The notes under the pieces were generated by a model, which worked only from the letters and a program-made list of their open reading frames with translations, ran no database searches and was not told the DNA's origin. Below are positions 1 through 8,601 of a stretch of 64,000 nucleotides of DNA, in pieces. Position numbers and translations under genes: made by a program. Each line of letters opens with the position of its first letter. Position 1 is the first letter of the stretch. This DNA is from Chromobacterium subtsugae (GTDB lineage: Bacteria > Pseudomonadota > Gammaproteobacteria > Burkholderiales > Chromobacteriaceae), in the NCBI RefSeq assembly GCF_001676875.1, contig NZ_JYKA01000005.1, positions 62,001 to 126,000 on the forward strand. The letters are read 5' to 3'.

Positions 1-50
1 CCGGGTGCAGACTCTGGAACAGACTCAATAGCCAAGCGCAGGATTGTCTC

Positions 51-1223
51 ATGCCTACAGACGCATCCGGATTGCTGTCCGAACTGATCCGCTTCGATAC
101 CACCAGCCGTTATTCCAATCTGCAGCTGATAGAGTGGGTGCGGGAATATCTGGCCGGCTTCGGCCTGACAAGCCGCCTGACTTATAATGATGATGGCAGC
201 AAGGCCAATTTGTTCGCGCGCATCGGCGCCGAGGACCTGCCTTTGATCGTGCTGTCCGGCCACACCGACGTGGTGCCGGTGGATGGGCAGGATTGGCATT
301 ATCCGCCGTTTGAGCTGACCGCCGGCGGCGATGGCCGCTTGTACGGCCGCGGCAGCGCCGACATGAAAGGCTTCATCGCCTGCGTGCTGGCCCGAGTGCC
401 GGATTTCGTCAGGCTGGCCGCCGAAGGCAAGCTGGCGCAGGGCATAGGCATCGCGCTGTCCTACGACGAGGAGGTGGGCTGCCTGGGCGTGGGGCGCATG
501 ATAGACGCGTTGATCGCCGATGGCGTGGATGTCGCCGGCTGCCTGGTGGGAGAGCCGACGTCGATGAAGCCGGTGATCGCGCACAAGGGCATCGCCCACT
601 ATCGCTGCGTGGTCAAGGGAAGAGCGGCGCATTCGTCGCTGACGCCGCATGGCGTCAACGCCATCGAGTTCGCCGCCCGCCTGATCACCCATATCCGCAA
701 GCTGGCAGATGCCGAGGCCGCGTTTGGCCACCGGCAGCCGCTGTACGACGTGCCGTTCACCACCATGCAGACTGGTTTGGTGCGCGGCGGCGTCGCCTGC
801 AATATCGTGCCGGCCGATTGCGAGTTCATGTTCGAGTGCCGCTGGTTGCCGGGCGACGACCCGCAGCGGTTGGTGGCATCGGTCGCCGACTACGCCGCCA
901 CCTTGGAGCAGGAAATGCAGGCGGTGGCCGGCGAGGCGCAGATTCGCATCGAGCCGGTGGTATACAGCCCCGCTTTCGAGTCCGACCCGTCGTCGTCCAT
1001 CCGGCGCTACGTCGTCAGCCTGTGCGGCTGCGAAGGCGGCGCCGGCGTCGCCTACACCACCGAAGCGGGTCTGTTCAGCCAGGCCGGCATGCCTTGCGTG
1101 GTGCTGGGGCCGGGCTCGATCGAGCAGGCGCACCGGCCGGACGAGTTTATCGAGGTGGCGCAGTTGCAGGCCTGCTATGATTGGTTGGGCAGGCTGGCGG
1201 ACGAGTTGATCCAGCCCAGATAG
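51..1223 (+). CDS. argE: Acetylornithine deacetylase (ArgE, M20 family)
   Basis: Cytosolic zinc hydrolase that removes the acetyl group from N-acetylornithine to give ornithine in arginine synthesis. The 390-residue protein has the M20 metal and catalytic motifs in order: SGHTDVVPVDG near residue 70, GRGSADMKGF near 100, the catalytic-base region YDEEVGCLG near 140 and GEPTSMKPVIAHKG near 168. Length is normal for ArgE. The ATG is preceded by AGGA seven bases upstream. No other arginine gene is adjacent, so it is probably a single transcription unit. A related M20 deacylase is possible, but the motif set and length favour ArgE. Confidence 0.9.
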   Translation: MPTDASGLLSELIRFDTTSRYSNLQLIEWVREYLAGFGLTSRLTYNDDGSKANLFARIGAEDLPLIVLSGHTDVVPVDGQDWHYPPFELTAGGDGRLYGRGSADMKGFIACVLARVPDFVRLAAEGKLAQGIGIALSYDEEVGCLGVGRMIDALIADGVDVAGCLVGEPTSMKPVIAHKGIAHYRCVVKGRAAHSSLTPHGVNAIEFAARLITHIRKLADAEAAFGHRQPLYDVPFTTMQTGLVRGGVACNIVPADCEFMFECRWLPGDDPQRLVASVADYAATLEQEMQAVAGEAQIRIEPVVYSPAFESDPSSSIRRYVVSLCGCEGGAGVAYTTEAGLFSQAGMPCVVLGPGSIEQAHRPDEFIEVAQLQACYDWLGRLADELIQPR

Positions 1224-1293
1224 CTGTAAAAATTGTTTTGCACACATACAAAATAGGCTTCACAATCCACGCCCTGTAGCATCGAAGGTCATG

Positions 1294-1325
1294 TGAGCCC
1301 GCCCGGACGACCTCCGCGCGGGCTC
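1294..1325 (+). other. Leader hairpin between argE and the symporter
   Basis: GAGCCCGC (1295-1302) pairs with GCGGGCTC (1318-1325), followed by GTTTCATTTG rather than a run of T. It lies 70 bases after the argE stop and 30 bases before the symporter ATG. It may end argE transcription or act as a 5' UTR attenuator for the symporter; the sequence does not decide between these. Confidence 0.5.
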
Positions 1326-1355
1326 GTTTCATTTGTGGTGGTAGAGAGAACAACA

Positions 1356-2738
1356 ATGAGTGTGGACAAATCCAAATCGGGTGGAGAGGTCAAGCTGAGG
1401 GATGGATTCACGTCCAGCTTCGGCGTGCTGGCGGCGACGCTGGGCTCGGCGGTAGGCCTGGGCAATATCTGGAAGTTCCCGTATCTGACCGGCACCAATG
1501 GCGGCGCCGGTTTTCTGGTGGTGTACGTGCTGGCCACGCTGCTGGTGGGACTGCCGGTGATGATCTCCGAGATCATGCTGGGCCGCAAGGCCAAGCGCGA
1601 TGCGGTGACCACGTTGGCCAAACTGGCGCCGGCCGGGCAGCCGTGGTGGCTGGTGGGCGCTTTCGGCGTGTTTGCCGCCTTCCTGATCATGGCTTTCTAT
1701 TCCGAGGTTGCCGCCTGGGTGTTCGCCTATATTTTCAAGGCGATCGCCGGCGATATCCTGTCCAACGATCCCAAGGTGACGTCCGGCGCCTTCACCGCGC
1801 TGATCACGAATCCGGTTCAGTCGCTGCTGTGGCAATGGCTGGTTCTGGGCCTGATCGGCGGCATTCTGCTGATGGGCGTGTCGAAGGGGATCGAAGCGGT
1901 CACCAAGAAGCTGATGCCGCTGCTGTTCGCGCTGCTGCTGGTGATAGGCGCGCGCAGCCTGATGTTGCCGGGGGCAAGCCAGGGCCTGGCTTTCCTGTTC
2001 ACCCCGGACTTCTCCAAGATCACCGCCGGCGTGGTGCTGACCGCGGTGGGTCTGGCTTTCTTCAAGCTGTCCATCGGCATGGGCACCATGATCACCTACG
2101 GCAGCTACTTCCGCGACGATCAAGACGTGCCGCTGACCACCTTCCGGGTGATGTGCGCGGATCTGTTCGTGTCGCTGCTGGCCGGCATCGCCATCTTCCC
2201 GGCGGTGTTCGCCTTCGGCTTCCAGCCTGCCGCTGGTCCGTCGCTGCTGTTCATCACCATTCCAGCGGTGTTCGCCAGCATGCCGCTGGGACATCTGTTC
2301 ATGGTGGTGTTCTTCGTGTTGGCCGCCATAGCCGCCACCGGCGCGATGCTGTCTATCCTGGAGGTGCCGGTGTCGGTGGTGAGCGAGCGCTTCGGCATCA
2401 GCCGCGTCAAATCCACCATCATCAATCTGTTGCTGTTGGCGTTGGTGGGCGCGGGCTGCGCGCTGTCCAACAGCCTGACCGCCGATATCAAACTGCACGG
2501 CATGACGATGTTCGACCTGTTCGACTTCGTCACGTCCAATGTGCTGATGCCGCTGGGCGGGATCTGCCTGTGCCTGTTCACCGGCTGGGTGTGGGGCTAC
2601 GACCGCTTCCGCGACGCGCTGAGCAATGGCGGCGCGCTGAATAACGCGCGTCTGCTGAAGGCGCTGTTCTTCGTGGTGCGCTTCGTGTCGCCGGTGCTGA
2701 TCCTGGTGGTGATGCTGAAGGGCTTGAAGGTGATTTGA
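1356..2738 (+). CDS. Sodium-dependent symporter, neurotransmitter:sodium symporter (NSS) family
   Basis: Inner-membrane Na+-coupled transporter, probably for an amino acid (the LeuT/TnaT type). The N-terminus carries the NSS signature GSAVGLGNIWKFPYL, the unwound TM1 region that binds Na+ and substrate, followed by GGAGFLVVY and ISEIMLGRKAK. About eleven to twelve hydrophobic spans follow over 460 residues. The open frame extends upstream to a GTG at 1293, but the ATG at 1356 has a purine-rich AGAGAGAA six bases upstream and starts just before the conserved region, so I place the start there. Substrate cannot be read from sequence. It is monocistronic, bracketed by hairpins on both sides. Confidence 0.88.
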   Translation: MSVDKSKSGGEVKLRDGFTSSFGVLAATLGSAVGLGNIWKFPYLTGTNGGAGFLVVYVLATLLVGLPVMISEIMLGRKAKRDAVTTLAKLAPAGQPWWLVGAFGVFAAFLIMAFYSEVAAWVFAYIFKAIAGDILSNDPKVTSGAFTALITNPVQSLLWQWLVLGLIGGILLMGVSKGIEAVTKKLMPLLFALLLVIGARSLMLPGASQGLAFLFTPDFSKITAGVVLTAVGLAFFKLSIGMGTMITYGSYFRDDQDVPLTTFRVMCADLFVSLLAGIAIFPAVFAFGFQPAAGPSLLFITIPAVFASMPLGHLFMVVFFVLAAIAATGAMLSILEVPVSVVSERFGISRVKSTIINLLLLALVGAGCALSNSLTADIKLHGMTMFDLFDFVTSNVLMPLGGICLCLFTGWVWGYDRFRDALSNGGALNNARLLKALFFVVRFVSPVLILVVMLKGLKVI

Positions 2739-2747
2739 GGCGGTTTT

Positions 2748-2782
2748 GCCATGCCCGGCAGCGCGTGCGCGCCGGGCATGGC
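2748..2782. terminator. Strong hairpin between converging genes
   Basis: Perfect 12-bp arms GCCATGCCCGGC (2748-2759) and GCCGGGCATGGC (2771-2782) lie between the convergent symporter stop and the stop of the small membrane gene. There is no T-tract on either side, so it is a probable but non-canonical bidirectional terminator. Confidence 0.6.
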
Positions 2783-2784
2783 GC

Positions 2785-3063
2785 TCAGGAAGGCGTGCCG
2801 TCTTCGTCGCCGCTGACTACCGGCGGCGCAACGAAGCCGTTGATGTCGCGGGCGCTTTTTTCCAGCAGCAGGACGATGGCGGTATTGGCCGCGCCGAACA
2901 GCCAGCTGGCCAGCAGGAACACCGAATAGGCTGTGAGCTTGTCGGCGAATAGGGCGTTGCCGTGCAAGGTCAGTTCGGCGGGGTCGAAAATCGAGTAAAA
3001 AACGGCGGTGGCCGCCACCGCGATGATGAAAGACGGCCAGAACAGCAGGATTCCCTTTTTCAT
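2785..3063 (-). CDS. Small two-span membrane protein, function unknown
   Basis: A 92-residue protein with two hydrophobic segments, about residues 5-25 (LFWPSFIIAVAATAVFYSIF) and 45-68 (TAYSVFLLASWLFGAANTAI), and an acidic C-terminus. The Lys-Lys start and hydrophilic linker suggest a hairpin-like inner-membrane topology with both ends in the cytosol. I do not recognise a named family. Codon use and GC match the neighbours, so it is likely a real resident gene. It converges on the symporter and is divergent from the aminotransferase gene. Confidence 0.65.
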   Translation of the reverse strand: MKKGILLFWPSFIIAVAATAVFYSIFDPAELTLHGNALFADKLTAYSVFLLASWLFGAANTAIVLLLEKSARDINGFVAPPVVSGDEDGTPS

Positions 3064-3335
3064 GAAAAGCCTCCGAATATCGGCCTCGGCGCCGGCGCGG
3101 AGCGTCCGGGCGCGATGGCCATACTTCTGCTTATGTCATCGGGCCGGCTTTGTCGATGCCGCGCATGCGGCCCTGCCCGTGGGGACAGGCAATCCGTTGT
3201 GGGGCGATCGGCATCCGCCATGTTAGACTGTTGTTCGGCTGCGAACTTATTTGCGTTCGAATGGCAACAAGCAAGACTGGATTTTCTTTGGCCGGCTCTG
3301 GCAGCCGGCTCATCTGCAAAGCAATGGAGCCTGGT

Positions 3336-4544
3336 ATGACCTCTTCGATCTTCGCCGGTGTGGAACTGGCGCCGCGTGACCCCATTCTCGGTCTCAACGA
3401 AGCATTCAATGCGGACGCCCGCGATACCAAGGTCAACCTTGGCGTCGGCGTGTATTCCGACGACAACGGCAAGATTCCGCTGCTGGGCGCGGTCAAGGCC
3501 GCCGAGAAAGCCAGGCTGGAAGCGCTGCCGGCGCGCGGCTATCAGCCTATCGAAGGTCCGGCGGCTTACGACAAGGCAGTGCAGAACCTGCTGTTCGGCC
3601 AGGATGGCGAGCTGCTCGCCGCCGGCCGCGTGGTGACCGCGCAGGCCTTGGGCGGTACCGGCGCGTTGAAGATCGGGGCGGATTTCCTCAAGCGGCTGAA
3701 TCCGGCGTCCAAGGTGTACATCAGCGACCCGTCCTGGGAAAACCACCGCGCGCTGTTCGAATCGGCCGGTTTCCAGGTGGAAAATTACCCTTATTATGAG
3801 GCGGCCAGCCGCGGCGTGGATTTCGCCGCGATGAAGTCGCATCTGGCGGCGCTGGACGCGGGTTCGGTCATCGTGCTGCACGCCTGCTGCCACAACCCCA
3901 CCGGGGCGGACATGTCCGCGGCCCAATGGGACGAGGTAGTGGCGGTTTGCCGCGAGCGCGGCCTGGTGCCGTTCCTGGACATGGCTTACCAAGGCTTTGC
4001 CGATGGCATCGAAGCCGATGCGCTGGCGGTGCGCCTGTTTGCCGCCTCCGGCATGCAGTTCCTGGTAGCCAGCTCCTTCTCCAAGAGCTTCTCGCTGTAC
4101 GGCGAGCGCGTGGGCGCGCTATCGATCGTGACGGCAGGCAAGGACGAGTCCGCCCGGGTGCTGTCGCAGCTGAAGCGAGTGATCCGCACCAACTACTCCA
4201 ATCCGCCGATCCATGGCGCGGCCATCGTCGCCGCGGTGCTGTCCAGCCCGGAACTGCGCCAGCAGTGGGAAGACGAGCTGGCGGGCATGCGCGATCGCAT
4301 CCGCGCGATGCGCCTGCGGCTGCTGGCGGCGATCAAGGCGCATGGCGCCGCGGTTGACTTCTCCTTCGTCACCGCTCAGCGCGGCATGTTCTCCTATACC
4401 GGCCTGAGCGCTGCTCAGGTGGAGCGGCTGCGCGCTGAGTTCGGCATCTACGCGGTGTCCACCGGGCGGATTTGCCTGGCGGCGCTCAATAGCAAGAATG
4501 TCGATTACGTGGCGGCGGCAATCGCCGCGGTGATCCGCGATTGA
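3336..4544 (+). CDS. tyrB: Aromatic/aspartate aminotransferase (class I, PLP)
   Basis: PLP enzyme that moves amino groups between aspartate or aromatic amino acids and 2-oxoglutarate. Family Iα features are clear: LAPRDPILGLNEAFNAD at the N-terminus, DTKVNLGVGVYSDDNG, YQPIEG, SDPSWENH, ACCHNPTGAD, FLDMAYQGFADG and the PLP-lysine motif SSFSKSFSLYGERVGAL. Length, 402 residues, fits AspC/TyrB. The frame is open back to 3150, but the ATG at 3336 has GGAG upstream and gives the family N-terminus. Whether tyrosine/phenylalanine or aspartate is the main substrate is not resolved; tyrB is the more common label in this clade. Confidence 0.85.
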   Translation: MTSSIFAGVELAPRDPILGLNEAFNADARDTKVNLGVGVYSDDNGKIPLLGAVKAAEKARLEALPARGYQPIEGPAAYDKAVQNLLFGQDGELLAAGRVVTAQALGGTGALKIGADFLKRLNPASKVYISDPSWENHRALFESAGFQVENYPYYEAASRGVDFAAMKSHLAALDAGSVIVLHACCHNPTGADMSAAQWDEVVAVCRERGLVPFLDMAYQGFADGIEADALAVRLFAASGMQFLVASSFSKSFSLYGERVGALSIVTAGKDESARVLSQLKRVIRTNYSNPPIHGAAIVAAVLSSPELRQQWEDELAGMRDRIRAMRLRLLAAIKAHGAAVDFSFVTAQRGMFSYTGLSAAQVERLRAEFGIYAVSTGRICLAALNSKNVDYVAAAIAAVIRD

Positions 4545-4564
4545 TGAGTTTTTGACTCGCGCGC

Positions 4565-4598
4565 AAGGCCTCGGAAACGCTCCGGGGCCTTATTTTTT
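4565..4598 (+). terminator. Intrinsic terminator of the aminotransferase gene
   Basis: AAGGCCTCGG pairs with CCGGGGCCTT around the loop AAACGCT and is followed by ATTTTTT, 20 bases after the stop codon. Confidence 0.85.
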
Positions 4599-4895
4599 GG
4601 GGTGCGCGATGCAGCGGAAAAGTAGTTCAAATGCGGATTTGTCATGAATTGAAATGTCAATGGCATTTGCTGTTCGCGGCTGTGACATCCAGGCGAAAGA
4701 TTGGGTGGCCAAAAGGACAGTTTTGATCTAGCGGCTGCGATATTTTCCTGAGATGGCATTGTCTGCGTCGGTAAATATCCTCATGATGCGTGAAGACATC
4801 AGTGAATGTCAGGTTGCAAACCGTCAGCTTCGGCGACGGCGCAATACAAAATAATCCAACAGCTTGTTAGAGGGGAAACCCTCGGGGTAGATGCC
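4599..4895. other. Gene-poor AT-richer stretch
   Basis: About 300 bases of lower GC than the flanks. The frame of the downstream gene is open from an ATG at 4806, but that ATG has no ribosome-binding site and the extra 30 codons look non-coding. It probably holds the promoter of the downstream gene; no confident -10/-35 pair was picked. Confidence 0.4.
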
Positions 4896-5249
4896 ATGAC
4901 TGCGACTTTTCCTGAAGTGCTGGTTCCGCAGGCCATAACTGCGGGTGCTTTTGACGCGGATGATGCCGATGTCCGCAATAACCTTGGCCTCCTTGGCCTG
5001 CTTGATGTTTATTCCCGCGACGGCAGCTATCGGCTGACCGTTTCGCTGGAGCCGGTGGATCCGGACAGGCAGCCCAGCTTGTGGGCGCTGGAAGTGGAGA
5101 TGGAAGTGTGCGCCGACGGCAAGGTCGCGCGCCGCGCCGGGCAGCAGCTGGAGTATTCCGGTTCGACCCCTGGCAGCCATCTGCGCAAGTTGCTGGCCAG
5201 CGGCGAGCTGCACGGCTACTTGCTGCAGGGGACGGCCGCCGCGGCTTGA
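4896..5249 (+). CDS. Conserved-looking hypothetical protein
   Basis: A 117-residue soluble acidic protein, starting MTATFPEVL, with no signal peptide or membrane span. The middle (SYRLTVSLEPVDPDRQPSLW) alternates like β-strands, and the end is a helix-forming stretch rich in Leu and Ala. I do not recognise the family. The start at 4896 is chosen over 4806 because a GGGGTAG sits five bases upstream and the extra residues look untranslated. It is monocistronic and closed by the shared terminator at 5268. Confidence 0.55.
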   Translation: MTATFPEVLVPQAITAGAFDADDADVRNNLGLLGLLDVYSRDGSYRLTVSLEPVDPDRQPSLWALEVEMEVCADGKVARRAGQQLEYSGSTPGSHLRKLLASGELHGYLLQGTAAAA

Positions 5250-5267
5250 TCTGGTTTGAGCTGAAAC

Positions 5268-5297
5268 AAAAAAGCCACTATCGCGAGTGGCTTTTTT
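5268..5297. terminator. Bidirectional terminator
   Basis: AAAAAAGCCACT and AGTGGCTTTTTT flank the loop ATCGCG. A-tract and T-tract make it work for the hypothetical gene on the plus strand and the TetR gene on the minus strand. Confidence 0.9.
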
Positions 5298-5316
5298 GCG
5301 TCCATGGATGGGCATG

Positions 5317-5961
5317 TCAGACGGCGTGTCTCTCGTACAGCGAGCGGAAGGCGTGCATGTATTCCGGCTGCACATAGGGCTTGAGCAGCGCCAGCACCTG
5401 CAGCACGCCGCGGTGGCCGGACTCCTCGGTGATCGGCGCCTTGGGGCGGGAGGTCTGCTCGAAAGCGAACCAGAATTTCACCACCAGCCAGATGTTGATG
5501 CTGACGCCCTCGATGTCCTCTTCGTCCATCTTCAGCAGTCCCAGGCGGATGAATTCGCGGAAATGCTCGCCGAGGATGTTTTTCAGCTCGGTGTTGACGA
5601 ACTGGTGGTACTCCGACTGCATCTGCGGATTGCGCGCCAGCATGCCGGGCAGGTCGTAGAACATGAAGCGGAACTGCCACATCGCCAGGAAGGCGGTGTC
5701 CAGATAGTTGACCAGATCGTCCACCGTCATCTTGCGGTCTTCCGGCACCGCCAGTCGCTGGTTGATGAACTCGCGATACATGGTGAATATCTGGTAGACG
5801 ATCTCTTCCTTGTTGCGGAAGTGATAGTAGAGATTGCCCGGGCTGATGCCGAGGTGCGCGGCGATGTGGTTGGTGGTGATGCTGCGCTCGCCCTGTTCGT
5901 TGAACAGCTTGAGGCTCTCCTGAATGATGCGGTCGTAGGTCTTGATTCTGGTTTTACTCAT
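5317..5961 (-). CDS. TetR-family regulator (PhaD-like)
   Basis: DNA-binding repressor of 214 residues. The N-terminal helix-turn-helix is typical: RIIQESLKLFNEQG, ITTNHIAAHLGISPG and NLYYHFRNKEEIVYQIF (about residues 10-60). The remainder is an all-helical ligand domain. The IAAHLGISPGNLYYHF stretch resembles PhaD, a regulator in polyhydroxyalkanoate clusters, but no pha gene is nearby, so the target is unknown. It lies 154 bases upstream of the MscS gene stop on the same strand, so it is not downstream of it in an operon sense; its own 3' end has the 5268 terminator. Confidence 0.85.
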   Translation of the reverse strand: MSKTRIKTYDRIIQESLKLFNEQGERSITTNHIAAHLGISPGNLYYHFRNKEEIVYQIFTMYREFINQRLAVPEDRKMTVDDLVNYLDTAFLAMWQFRFMFYDLPGMLARNPQMQSEYHQFVNTELKNILGEHFREFIRLGLLKMDEEDIEGVSINIWLVVKFWFAFEQTSRPKAPITEESGHRGVLQVLALLKPYVQPEYMHAFRSLYERHAV

Positions 5962-6030
5962 GATGCACCGGCTGGTAATGACTTCGCATAGCGCAATTGT
6001 ATACGATGTTTGGAGTTCTAGCTCTATTTT

Positions 6031-6876
6031 TTACGATTGGACGACAGGGTAACAGTCGGCCAGGAATTGATGCAGGATGGCTTGCTCGATACGTTGCCGC
6101 TCCCGCGCCGGAATGGCGATGCGCAGGATCAACTGGTAGCGCTTTTCGTCGACCGGCTGGATGGAAATGCGCGGCTCCACCGATGGAATGTCGACCAGAT
6201 AGCGTTTGGCCATGTCCTCCATGTGGCGGCGCGCCACGTCCACGTGCGGCAGGCAGGCGCTTTCCGCCGCGCTCATCAGCATCTGCTCGGCGCGGGCGGG
6301 CGGCACTTCATAGGCCAGCGGCACGTTGACGATATGCATCACGTACTCGCCCATGTAGTTTTCGCGTATCACCGGGGTGGACAGCAGCAGGCTGTTGGGA
6401 AAGGTCAGCGCCCGGCCCGTCATCTGGTGCGAGCTGTGGTTGGGGCCGATTTCCATCACGGTGGTGGACAAGAGGCCGATGTCCACCACGCGGCCGCGAA
6501 CGGCTCCGATCTCGACGTGATCGCCCAGGCTGTAGCTGTTCGACATCTGCCGCACCACGCCGCCGGACAAGCACATGATCAGCTCCTTGGTGGCCAGGAT
6601 CAGGGCGGCGGCGAATGCCAGCATGGAGACGGCCAGCGTCTGCAGCTCGTTGGCCCAGATGAAGCCTATGCCCGCCAGGCCGGTGAGAAACAGGCCGTTG
6701 CGGGTGTTGATCGACCAGCGGCGGCGCTCCTCGACCGGCACGCCGCTGTTGGCTGCCAGCAGCCGGTCCACCACCACGCGGATGATCAGCAGGGTCAGGA
6801 TCAACAGCAGCGAGCGGGTGATTTCATGCGAGTAGTTTTCCCGCAGGAAGGCGACCAGGTCGAGGAGGGTGTGCAT
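6031..6876 (-). CDS. MscS-family mechanosensitive channel
   Basis: Inner-membrane channel of 281 residues that would relieve turgor on osmotic downshock. Three hydrophobic segments precede the MscS β-domain: about residues 20-40, 60-78 and the pore-lining helix 82-105. The β-domain follows with YSLGDHVEIGAVRGRVVDIGLLST and the hallmark LTFPNSLLLSTPVIREN. The C-terminal α/β part is present, with no extra N-terminal domain, so it belongs to the small MscS group. The start is four bases after the prfC stop, so prfC and this gene are probably cotranscribed. Confidence 0.87.
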   Translation of the reverse strand: MHTLLDLVAFLRENYSHEITRSLLLILTLLIIRVVVDRLLAANSGVPVEERRRWSINTRNGLFLTGLAGIGFIWANELQTLAVSMLAFAAALILATKELIMCLSGGVVRQMSNSYSLGDHVEIGAVRGRVVDIGLLSTTVMEIGPNHSSHQMTGRALTFPNSLLLSTPVIRENYMGEYVMHIVNVPLAYEVPPARAEQMLMSAAESACLPHVDVARRHMEDMAKRYLVDIPSVEPRISIQPVDEKRYQLILRIAIPARERQRIEQAILHQFLADCYPVVQS

Positions 6877-6880
6877 GGGC

Positions 6881-8491
<1,611 letters not shown>

Positions 8492-8567
8492 GGGCGGCTT
8501 GCTTGAAATTCAATAAAGCCGGGTATTTTACCGGACTTGGGGGCTTGAGGAAGTTTTATGTTAATAT

Positions 8568-8586
8568 TTGAGAACGATTATCAATT
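8568..8586 (+). promoter_or_regulatory. Predicted Fur box
   Basis: TTGAGAACGATTATCAATT contains GAGAACGATTATC, close to the Fur half-site arrangement GATAATGATTATC. It sits in AT-rich DNA only 16 bases before the receptor start codon, a position where bound Fur would block transcription. It predicts iron-repressed expression of the receptor. Confidence 0.75.
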
Positions 8587-8601
8587 ACAAAAATTTCCGT
8601 G

